Assembly: GCA_900319615.1 (NCBI GenBank) | Contig: ONPE01000166.1 | Span: 1 to 5,439, forward strand | From: an uncultured Eubacteriales bacterium | GTDB taxonomy: Bacteria > Bacillota > Clostridia > Oscillospirales > Acutalibacteraceae | DNA length: 5,439 bases | Direction: 5' to 3' | Shown here: piece after piece, positions 1-4,560 of the stretch | Position numbering within the stretch: the first letter of the stretch is position 1 | Layout of the letters: each line of letters opens with the position of its first letter | The notes under the pieces: model-generated | The model's input: only the letters and a program-made list of their open reading frames with translations | What the model was told of the DNA's origin: nothing | Databases searched by the model: none | Position numbers and translations under genes: made by a program

Positions 1-73
1 GGATCATATCATAACGCTGTGATCTCTTGCAACAATACATATAATCATACCGTAAATTATGTCGTACCAAAAG

Positions 74-98
74 AAAAGCACCCACGCAGGGTGCTTTT
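74..98 (-). terminator. Intrinsic terminator of the carboxyltransferase operon
   Basis: A perfect 10-bp inverted repeat, AAAAGCACCC and GGGTGCTTTT, is separated by a 5-nt loop (84-88). Read on the minus strand, the stem ends in TTTT and is followed by C and another TTTT run, the form of a Rho-independent terminator. It lies about 150 nt beyond the stop of the 5S gene, so it most likely ends that operon. The plus strand also reads TTTTAT after the stem, so it may work in both directions if a convergent gene lies to the left. Bases 1-73 show no other feature I can support. Confidence 0.8.
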
Positions 99-153
99 AT
101 CATTTTACATACTGTTATTTATGTGATTGTAGGAATCCGACAAACCGGTTCAT

Positions 154-179
154 AATATCGTGTCACAATTCACGGTATT
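154..179. repeat. Small inverted repeat beside a palindromic repeat
   Basis: AATATCGTG (154-162) and CACGGTATT (171-179) can pair around an 8-nt loop. Pairing is 8 of 9, with the ninth a U-G wobble only if the plus strand is transcribed. It lies just left of the palindromic element at 191-225 and may be a degenerate second half of it. That link is a guess, because the sequence does not match the left halves of the other copies. Confidence 0.3.
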
Positions 180-190
180 TACGACAAGGG

Positions 191-225
191 GATTGCCACG
201 GCTCCATAGGGAGCCTCGCAATGAC
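191..225. repeat. Palindromic intergenic repeat, single unit (copy 1)
   Basis: This unit begins GATTGCCAC and ends TCGCAATGAC. ATTGC (192-196) pairs with GCAAT (218-222), and inside it GGCTCC (200-205) pairs with GGAGCC (210-215) around the loop ATAG. The same layout, with conserved outer arms, a short internal loop and a variable inner stem, recurs at 2163-2195, 3681-3727 and 3969-4015. It lies in the 3' untranslated region of the carboxyltransferase operon, between the last stop and the terminator, so it would be transcribed as a hairpin. Confidence 0.75.
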
Positions 226-246
226 TTATTCTCTGTCAGGTTGTAA

Positions 247-1647
247 TCAAACCGGATGGATCTTATTGACCTTGTCCACGAGCTTGGAGTTGACGCCGAG
301 CTTTTTGTCGCGGCGCTTCTCAAAGAAGTCGATAGCGACCTTCTGGAACTGGGCGTAGCTGAGTACGTCCTCCTCCTGCTCGATATACTGAGGAATCTCG
401 GCGCGGAGCTTCTCGAGCTCGGGCTCAAGGAGATCTGCAGGGCGGCAGTCGATCGGGGTCATATCGCCGATGATCCTCTTGCGGAAGTCGGGGTCGATGG
501 GCATCGGGGTGGTGCCGTACTTGCCGGCGACAAGATCCTTGAACTCGTTGGTGCACATCTTATAGCGCTCGCCGGTGATGACGTTGAACACCGCCTGAGT
601 GCCGACGATCTGCGAGGTCGGGGTGACCAGCGGAGGATAACCGCTGTCCTCGCGGACTCTGGGCACCTCTTCGAGCACCTCTGTAAGCTTATCCTCCTTG
701 CCTGCCTGCTTGAGCTGGGAAAGAAGATTAGACAGCATACCGCCGGGCACCTGATAGATCAGCGCCTTTGCGTCGGTGGCGAGCATCTTGGGGTCGAGCA
801 GACCGGACTTGATATACTTCTCGCGCAGGGTCATGAAGTAATCGCGGATGGGCGTGAGCTCTTCGAGATTGATGCCGGTGTCGTACTCCGTGCCCATGAA
901 GGCTGCGACCATGCTCTCGGTCGGAGCGTGGGATGTGCCCAAAGCGAGCGGAGAGATCGCGGTGTCTATCATATCTACGCCTGCCTCAACGCCCTTCATA
1001 AGGCACATGGAGGCAAGGCCGGAGGTGTAGTGGGTGTGCAGCTGCAGAGGAAGATCGACCTCAGCCTTGATAGCTCTGACGAGCTTCTCGGTGTTATACG
1101 GGGTCAGCAGAGCAGCCATATCCTTGATGCAGATGGAGTCTGCGCCTGCGTCGGCTATGCGCTTTGCATACTCGACATAGTATTGATCGGTGAAAACAGG
1201 GCCGGTGGTGTAGCTGATAGCTACCTGAGCATGAGCGCCTTCCTTCTTAGCCGCCTTTATAGCGGTCTGCAGGTTCTTTATATCGTTCAGCGCGTCAAAG
1301 ATGCGGATGATATCAATGCCGTTGGCTACGGAGCGCTGTACAAAGTACTCGAGGACGTCGTCGGCATAGTGGCGGTAGCCGAGCATATTCTGACCGCGGA
1401 AGAGCATCTGCAGCTTTGTGTTCTTGCAGTGCTCGCGGATGGTGCGCAGACGCTCCCACGGATCCTCGTTGAGGAAGCGCAGGCAGCTGTCGAAGGTAGC
1501 TCCGCCCCAGCACTCGAGAGAGTGATAGCCGATCTTATCCATCCTGTCGAGGATCGGCAGCATCTCTTCGGTGGTCATGCGTGTGGCTATAAGGCTCTGG
1601 TGAGCGTCGCGCAGAGCGGTCTCGGTAACAAGTATCTTTTTACTCAT
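247..1647 (-). CDS. oadA: OadA/PycB/transcarboxylase 5S-type carboxyltransferase subunit without a biotin domain
   Basis: This is a 466-residue cytoplasmic enzyme subunit that moves a carboxyl group between an oxoacid (oxaloacetate/pyruvate) and biotin on a carrier. The HMGL-like TIM barrel opens with TALRDAHQSL (10-19). The expected metal ligands are present: D14, K175 in CIKDMAAL (the lysine carbamylated in 5S and pyruvate carboxylase), and H204 and H206 in LQLHTHYTSG. RGQNMLGY (84-91) and PGGMLSNL (301-308) are further family signatures. The C-terminal conserved carboxylase domain covers roughly 300-430. Full OadA proteins are near 600 residues and end in a biotinyl domain. This one stops before it, like the 5S subunit of propionibacterial transcarboxylase, and the carrier is the separate gene just upstream. 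ATG at 1647 is preferred, with AGGTGA five bases before it; a GTG at 1656 would add three residues. The start lies 12 nt after the carrier stop, suggesting coupled translation. The family is certain; the partner reaction is inferred. Confidence 0.93.
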   Translation of the reverse strand: MSKKILVTETALRDAHQSLIATRMTTEEMLPILDRMDKIGYHSLECWGGATFDSCLRFLNEDPWERLRTIREHCKNTKLQMLFRGQNMLGYRHYADDVLEYFVQRSVANGIDIIRIFDALNDIKNLQTAIKAAKKEGAHAQVAISYTTGPVFTDQYYVEYAKRIADAGADSICIKDMAALLTPYNTEKLVRAIKAEVDLPLQLHTHYTSGLASMCLMKGVEAGVDMIDTAISPLALGTSHAPTESMVAAFMGTEYDTGINLEELTPIRDYFMTLREKYIKSGLLDPKMLATDAKALIYQVPGGMLSNLLSQLKQAGKEDKLTEVLEEVPRVREDSGYPPLVTPTSQIVGTQAVFNVITGERYKMCTNEFKDLVAGKYGTTPMPIDPDFRKRIIGDMTPIDCRPADLLEPELEKLRAEIPQYIEQEEDVLSYAQFQKVAIDFFEKRRDKKLGVNSKLVDKVNKIHPV

Positions 1648-1659
1648 AGCTCTCACCTG

Positions 1660-2034
1660 TTATGCGATAGTCACTAATGTCGCGCCGGTATCGACGCTCT
1701 CGCCCTTATTGACAGCAACGGAGGTGATCGTGCCGTCTGCGGGAGACTTGATCTCGTTCTCCATCTTCATAGCCTCAAGAACGACGAGGACGTCGCCCTT
1801 CTTGACGGACTGGCCGTTCGCTACGTTGACGGAAACGATGGTGCCCGGCATGGGAGCGGCGACCTTCTCCCCTGCGCCGGCGGCAGCGGGAGCAGCTGCT
1901 TTCTTGGGAGCGGCCGCGGCCGGGGCAGCAGGAGCTGCAGCGGGAGCAGCCGCGGCAGGAGCTGCGCTCTCGCCCAGTTCTTCTACCTGTACGTCGTATG
2001 TGGTGCCGTTAACGGTGATTCTCAGATTCTTCAT
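1660..2034 (-). CDS. Biotin carboxyl carrier protein (transcarboxylase 1.3S / decarboxylase gamma type)
   Basis: This 124-residue protein carries the covalently bound biotin that shuttles carboxyl groups between two carboxyltransferase subunits. Residues 1-20 form the short N-terminal segment typical of this family (MKNLRITVNGTTYDVQ). A flexible Ala/Pro-rich linker with a few lysines runs from about 24 to 56. The biotinyl domain begins at APMPG (60-64) and holds EAMKMEN (87-93), in which K90 is the lysine modified by biotin ligase. The length matches the 1.3S subunit of propionibacterial transcarboxylase (about 123 residues) better than fatty-acid AccB, which has a different N-terminus. The start ATG follows AAAGGGG after 8 nt. 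The gene sits between the 12S-like and 5S-like genes, as expected for their shared carrier. No biotin carboxylase gene is adjacent. Confidence 0.93.
   Translation of the reverse strand: MKNLRITVNGTTYDVQVEELGESAAPAAAAPAAAPAAPAAAAPKKAAAPAAAGAGEKVAAPMPGTIVSVNVANGQSVKKGDVLVVLEAMKMENEIKSPADGTITSVAVNKGESVDTGATLVTIA
1867..1965. repeat. Low-complexity GC-rich stretch encoding the Ala/Pro linker
   Basis: This part of the biotin carrier gene is made of imperfectly repeated GCAGC/GGAGC/GCCGC units. They encode about 33 residues that are almost all Ala and Pro, plus a few Lys and Gly. Such linkers let the biotinyl domain swing between active sites. The repeats are prone to slippage, so length differences between strains are likely. 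Confidence 0.6.
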
Positions 2035-2079
2035 GTTATATACCCCTTTATGATTGATTGGTTGGCAAAATATTAATAT

Positions 2080-2195
2080 GTCATTCCGAGGAGCGAACCC
2101 AAATGTTCGCGACGTGGGAATCCCACAAATTGTTGATCAAACTTTTCATTCTCTGTTTGTGGGATTGCCACGGCTCTGACGAGCCTCGCAATGAC
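2080..2195. repeat. Composite palindromic element inside the operon (copy 2)
   Basis: This is a roughly 116-bp element between the 12S-like gene, whose stop is 9 nt away, and the biotin carrier gene. The ends GTCATTCCGAGG (2080-2091) and CCTCGCAATGAC (2184-2195) are inverted repeats matching at 11 of 12 positions. Within them are a hairpin GCGAAC/GTTCGC (2093-2098, 2105-2110), a perfect 11-bp inverted repeat AATCCCACAAA / TTTGTGGGATT (2119-2129, 2156-2166), and a hairpin GGCTC/GAGCC (2172-2176, 2181-2185). It can therefore fold as a cruciform or four-way junction, with the outer stem overlapping the base of the last hairpin by two bases. The right half matches copies 1, 3 and 5. It may be a REP/MITE-like element that inserted into the operon. 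It has no protein-coding content. Confidence 0.8.
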
Positions 2196-2204
2196 GCAAT
2201 AGTT

Positions 2205-3488
2205 TTAAATGTTCGTTGTATGCTTTTTAGGTAAGGTGGACACGCGCTTGGACGAGAGCATATCGAGAGCCGCGACGATCTTGGCTCTGAGCTCCGAGGG
2301 CTCTGTGATGTCGTCGACATAGCCGTCCTGAGCCGCCTTTACAGCGCTGAGGTTCTCTTTGACAAAAGCGTCGGCAAGAGCGTCCTGCTCGGATACGGGA
2401 GCCCCGGCGATAGAATCGTCGAGGATGAACGCAGCAGCCTTGGGAGCTACGGGCGATACGACCGCCTCAGGCAGGGCGTAAACCAGATCGGCGCCGGATG
2501 TTGAACCTGCAAGCGCGATGTATACCGCGCCGACCGCAGAGCCTTTGATAATGGCTATTTTCGCGGTGGTAGCGTCGGCGTAAACCGAGACAAGCCCCGA
2601 GGCGCCGCCGATGCTCTCGAACCTCTCCGCGTCAACGATCGTGATGACAGGCAGAGAAAAGGCGTCGCAGAAGCGCACGTGCTTCTTTATCTTTCCGGCG
2701 GCTTCATCGGTGATGACTCCGCCGTTTGTCACAACTATGCCCACAGGGTAACCGTTGACCCTGCCGAAGGCGGTGCATACGCCCTCGCCGTAACCTCCGC
2801 CTACGCACAAGAGGCTGTTATCGTCGGCGAAAAACTTGGGCAGCTTGTCGGGAGCTTCATACGCCGGTACGGTCTCGAACGCAGGAGCAGGCTCGAGATT
2901 ATTTGCAGGGAAATAACCGAGCAGGGTCTTTGCCTTTTCGACGCAGTCCTGCACGCCCTCGCAGACGAAGGAGGCGACTCCGGCTTTCTCGTTAGCGTCG
3001 CTCGAAGCGTTGCCGCCGGCGGTATCGGCGGATAACTCGGCATTCTTCTCCATGATGATATAATCTGCAGCCGCAGCCGTGAGAGCCGAGGTGCCGAGGC
3101 AGCTGCCGAGGATCACGGATATCTGAGGCACAACGCCGCTGAGCTTGGCGGATTTGCGCAAAATATCTCCGTATGCTGAGAGAAGCTCATACTTCTGCTC
3201 CAGTCTGCCGCCTACGGAATCGTAGAAGCCAACCACGGGCGCGCCGGTCTTTAAAGCGGCGTTGTAGAGCTTAGTGATCTTTTTCGCCTGAGCCTTGCTC
3301 ATGGCGCCGCCGCAGACGTCTACGTTCTGCGCGAAGGCGAACACAGGCACGCCGTCGACGGTACCGAAGCCGGTGACAGCCTCGGCGTCGCCGGAGCCGC
3401 TCTTCAGATAGGCGTCGGTCTGATGAAAGCTGCCGTCGTCAAAAAACAGGTTCAGCACATCGTATGATGAGAACTTTTCCGAACTCAT
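2205..3488 (-). CDS. Divergent MmdA / transcarboxylase 12S-like carboxyltransferase
   Basis: This 427-residue crotonase-fold protein belongs to the acyl-CoA carboxyltransferase family (MmdA, PccB, 12S), whose members are usually about 510-525 residues. Family features are DDGSFHQTDAYL (17-28, the usual DPGSFxExDxF region), GFGTVDGVPVFAFAQN (40-55), GVVPQISVILG (118-128), the second half from about 229 (VRFCDAFSLPVITIVDA, 271-287) and a well-kept C-terminus (GYVDDITEPSELR, 389-401; KKH, 421-423). Several signatures are changed. The usual DSGGARxQEG reads DSVGGRLEQK (90-99). GPCAGGAVYSPA reads GSCLGTSALTAA (128-139). The TGPDVIKxVTGE segment is missing. The PGFxPGxxxExxGIIRxGA loop is replaced by a short ERFESIGGASG (288-298). 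GGAY becomes GAVY (320-323). The substrate may therefore differ from propionyl-/methylmalonyl-CoA, or activity may be altered. ATG at 3488 is chosen because GGGAGGA lies six bases upstream; an in-frame ATG at 3536 sits at the predicted transcription start. It is the first gene of the operon. Confidence 0.88.
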   Translation of the reverse strand: MSSEKFSSYDVLNLFFDDGSFHQTDAYLKSGSGDAEAVTGFGTVDGVPVFAFAQNVDVCGGAMSKAQAKKITKLYNAALKTGAPVVGFYDSVGGRLEQKYELLSAYGDILRKSAKLSGVVPQISVILGSCLGTSALTAAAADYIIMEKNAELSADTAGGNASSDANEKAGVASFVCEGVQDCVEKAKTLLGYFPANNLEPAPAFETVPAYEAPDKLPKFFADDNSLLCVGGGYGEGVCTAFGRVNGYPVGIVVTNGGVITDEAAGKIKKHVRFCDAFSLPVITIVDAERFESIGGASGLVSVYADATTAKIAIIKGSAVGAVYIALAGSTSGADLVYALPEAVVSPVAPKAAAFILDDSIAGAPVSEQDALADAFVKENLSAVKAAQDGYVDDITEPSELRAKIVAALDMLSSKRVSTLPKKHTTNI

Positions 3489-3494
3489 AAACAT

Positions 3495-3501
3495 TCCTCC
3501 C
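3495..3501 (-). promoter_or_regulatory. Ribosome binding site that sets the 12S-like start
   Basis: GGGAGGA on the minus strand lies six bases before the ATG at 3488. It supports translation from MSSEKF rather than from the ATG at 3536, which would add 16 residues of unlikely sequence and lies essentially at the predicted transcript start. Confidence 0.8.
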
Positions 3502-3541
3502 GATGCGGCCGCACAAACAGCCGCAAATTCATTCATTTTAT

Positions 3542-3570
3542 ATTATATTACATAATGCAAAAAATAGCAA
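3542..3570 (-). promoter_or_regulatory. Sigma-A-type promoter of the carboxyltransferase operon
   Basis: On the minus strand, TTGCTA (3565-3570) is followed by a 17-nt spacer starting with six T and then a perfect TATAAT (3542-3547). Transcription should begin near 3535, giving a leader of about 47 nt before the ATG at 3488. Spacing and -10 are ideal for the housekeeping sigma factor. I see no clear operator or riboswitch in the short leader. Confidence 0.8.
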
Positions 3571-3676
3571 GGACTAATAATAGAAAATCAGCAATACAAT
3601 TACGCAATAATTGCATCAAAAAAACAGCGATCAATTTCCCCGGTGCAAACCGCAGAGTATTATACCCTTTTATATA

Positions 3677-3739
3677 GGTTGAGATTGCCACAGCCCTTGA
3701 CAAGGGCGTCAAGGGCTTCGCAATGACAATTTTGAAAAA
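3677..3739. repeat. Palindromic intergenic repeat (copy 3)
   Basis: This 63-nt unit starts GGTTGAGATTGCCACAG and ends CAATGACAATTTTGAAAAA. AGCCCTTGA (3692-3700) pairs with TCAAGGGCT (3709-3717) around an 8-nt loop, and ATTGC (3684-3688) pairs with GCAAT (3720-3724) outside an internal loop. It is nearly identical to 3965-4026: both arms are the same, with the differences confined to the 8-nt loop and one T in the tail. Its A-rich tail also supplies the T-tract of the terminator read on the minus strand. Confidence 0.85.
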
Positions 3740-3765
3740 AAGAAAAGCTCTCTATATGAGAGCTT
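3735..3765 (-). terminator. Intrinsic terminator after the pseudouridine synthase / GNAT-like unit
   Basis: AAGCTCTC (3745-3752) and GAGAGCTT (3758-3765) form an 8-bp stem with a 5-nt loop. On the minus strand the stem runs into GCTTTTCTTTTTTTC, a strong U-tract. It lies downstream of the GNAT-like gene and upstream of the carboxyltransferase promoter, so it separates the two minus-strand transcription units. Confidence 0.8.
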
Positions 3766-3788
3766 CAGCTTGTCGATAAATACCGGCA

Positions 3789-3885
3789 GTCATTGCGAGG
3801 ACGCGCGCGTCTTTATTCGCCTTTCAGAAAAGTATATCTAACTGTTAGCCTGAAAAGATAAAGGCACACGTGCCCAATCCCACAA
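3789..3885. repeat. Degenerate composite palindromic element (copy 4)
   Basis: It starts with GTCATTGCGAGG (3789-3800), the canonical left end of the family and in the opposite orientation to copies 3 and 5. A perfect palindrome GACGCGCGCGTC (3800-3811) follows. The far end, CGTGCCCAATCCCACA (3869-3884), resembles CGTGGGAATCCCACA in copy 2, and just before it GGCAC and GTGCC pair across two bases. The middle (about 3812-3862) is unlike the other copies. The boundaries are approximate. Confidence 0.55.
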
Positions 3886-3899
3886 CGGTTATAAGCCGC

Positions 3900-3927
3900 A
3901 AGAATCATATCCAAGCGCAGGGATATA
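3900..3927. repeat. Direct repeat, first copy
   Basis: These 28 nt, with core AATCATATCCAAGCGCAG, recur at 4030-4057 with a single mismatch (G against T at position 22 of the repeat). The first 21 positions are identical. The two copies are exactly 130 nt apart and flank the palindromic repeat at 3965-4026. Confidence 0.8.
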
Positions 3928-3964
3928 AGGGTTTCGAATCAAACCGCAACATTACAGAAAAATC

Positions 3965-4026
3965 GGTTGAGATTGCCACAGCCCTTGAAACAAGTATCAA
4001 GGGCTTCGCAATGACAATTTGAAAAA
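3965..4026. repeat. Palindromic intergenic repeat (copy 5)
   Basis: This 62-nt unit is nearly identical to 3677-3739 and in the same orientation. The inner stem is AGCCCTTGA (3980-3988) with TCAAGGGCT (3997-4005), and the outer stem is ATTGC (3972-3976) with GCAAT (4008-4012). The 8-nt loop (3989-3996, AACAAGTA) differs from CAAGGGCG in the other copy, while both arms and flanks are kept. Confidence 0.85.
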
Positions 4027-4029
4027 CGT

Positions 4030-4057
4030 AAGAATCATATCCAAGCGCAGTGATATA
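4030..4057. repeat. Direct repeat, second copy
   Basis: Second copy of the 28-nt repeat at 3900-3927, identical over the first 21 positions and with one mismatch overall. It starts four bases after the end of the palindromic repeat at 3965-4026. A weak resemblance to bases 2-23 of the window (ATCATATC and GTGAT at similar spacing) may be a diverged third copy. Confidence 0.8.
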
Positions 4058-4098
4058 GGCAACGCCGGTGAAAATCCAACACAGCAGTATGGCGTACT

Positions 4099-4115
4099 AA
4101 AAGGGTGCGCGCACC
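4099..4115 (-). terminator. Possible weak terminator overlapping the GNAT-like stop codon
   Basis: GGTGCGCGCACC (4104-4115) is a perfect 12-bp palindrome that could form a 4-bp stem with a CGCG loop, followed on the minus strand by CTTTTAG. The hairpin includes the last base of the stop codon and the U-tract is only four bases, so it would be weak at best. The terminator at 3735-3765 is much better. Confidence 0.3.
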
Positions 4116-4465
4116 TAGTGGCATTTGTTCAGGATTTTGGAGAGATCGCTTTTCATCATGCCGTCCTTTTGCTCAAAGCGCAGGGCTGAGAGGGTCGGAT
4201 ACAGGACGGGATCGCTGCACTCCAGATAATAGCAGCTGTGGTTAAGACCGTAGGAGCCGAGAGCGCGGATGATCGTATCGAGGACGGCGTAGGTTTCTTT
4301 GTCGATATCCTGCGGATCGCCGGCGATCGGCAAAAGCTCATCTATCACGAGGATATAGCCGCGGTGATGAAAGCGGATGAAGCCGCAGGGCTCGCCGTCC
4401 AAAAATGCGTTCAGCGCCTTGATTTCGTTGTTGTCGTTTGACGGATCGGGTTTAACTGTTAACAT
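4115..4465 (-). CDS. Small GNAT-like acetyltransferase-fold protein, function unknown
   Basis: This is a 116-residue soluble protein with no signal peptide or membrane segment. The order of elements suggests a degenerate GNAT fold. NAFLDGEPCGFIRFHH (19-34) resembles the central beta hairpin seen in N-acetyltransferases. ILVIDELLPIAG (38-49) looks like the strand leading to the acetyl-CoA site, a helix follows (about 56-73), and YYLECSDPVLYPTLSALRFEQ (78-98) resembles the usual C-terminal strand-helix in which a residue just before GF closes the fold. The acetyl-CoA loop (Q/RxxGxG/A) is not visible, so catalysis is doubtful. The start ATG has GGAGGG ten bases upstream. It lies 95 nt after the pseudouridine synthase stop on the same strand and may be co-transcribed with it. 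The coding call is firm; the fold is inferred from pattern only. Confidence 0.75.
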   Translation of the reverse strand: MLTVKPDPSNDNNEIKALNAFLDGEPCGFIRFHHRGYILVIDELLPIAGDPQDIDKETYAVLDTIIRALGSYGLNHSCYYLECSDPVLYPTLSALRFEQKDGMMKSDLSKILNKCH

Positions 4466-4500
4466 ATGGATTCTCCCTCCGGTCGATCAAAAAATACAAT

Positions 4501-4556
4501 CCCTCACCCGTTGTACGGGAGCTCCCTTTCCCAAAGGGAGCCTTATAGCAATCCCA
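4501..4556. repeat. Intergenic hairpin repeat between two minus-strand genes
   Basis: GCTCCCTTT (4521-4529) and AAAGGGAGC (4533-4541) form a perfect 9-bp stem with a CCC loop. Beside it, CCCGT and ACGGG (around 4507-4519) form a smaller hairpin. The sequence differs from the GATTGCCAC family elsewhere in the window. On the minus strand a T6 run (4490-4495) lies about a dozen bases beyond the smaller hairpin, too far for a standard terminator, though some attenuation is possible. Confidence 0.6.
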
Positions 4557-4560
4557 TCCC

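Larger units (their letters stand above)
3489..4114. other. Gene-free intergenic stretch rich in repeats
   Basis: No credible coding sequence was found on either strand across these 626 bases. The stretch holds the promoter at 3542-3570, the terminator at 3735-3765, three palindromic repeat units (3677-3739, 3789-3885, 3965-4026) and a direct repeat (3900-3927, 4030-4057). Minor hairpins also occur, for example GGTTT/AAACC at 3930-3945 and CGGT/ACCG at 3641-3652. It looks like a landing zone for small repeats between two transcription units. Confidence 0.7.

Noticed and set aside
59..358. Plus-strand open frame of 99 codons
   Set aside because: It runs through the terminator at 74-98, the palindrome at 191-225 and the end of the 5S gene. 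It shows no family features or convincing ribosome binding site.
256..1677. Long 473-codon open frame on the plus strand
   Set aside because: It is the antisense shadow of the 5S/OadA gene. The minus frame has full family motifs and metal ligands, while the plus frame has none and only stays open because of high-GC codon bias.
2080..2195. tRNA-like cloverleaf or riboswitch
   Set aside because: Although a four-way fold is possible, there is no tRNA arm spacing, T-loop or CCA end. The sequence matches the dispersed palindrome family rather than a known riboswitch class.
3489..3536. Longer start for the 12S-like gene at 3536
   Set aside because: The predicted transcription start is near 3535, so this ATG would lack a leader, and a strong ribosome binding site precedes the ATG at 3488.
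3677..4057. CRISPR array
   Set aside because: There are only two copies of each repeat, the spacing is irregular, units occur in both orientations elsewhere, and no cas gene is present.
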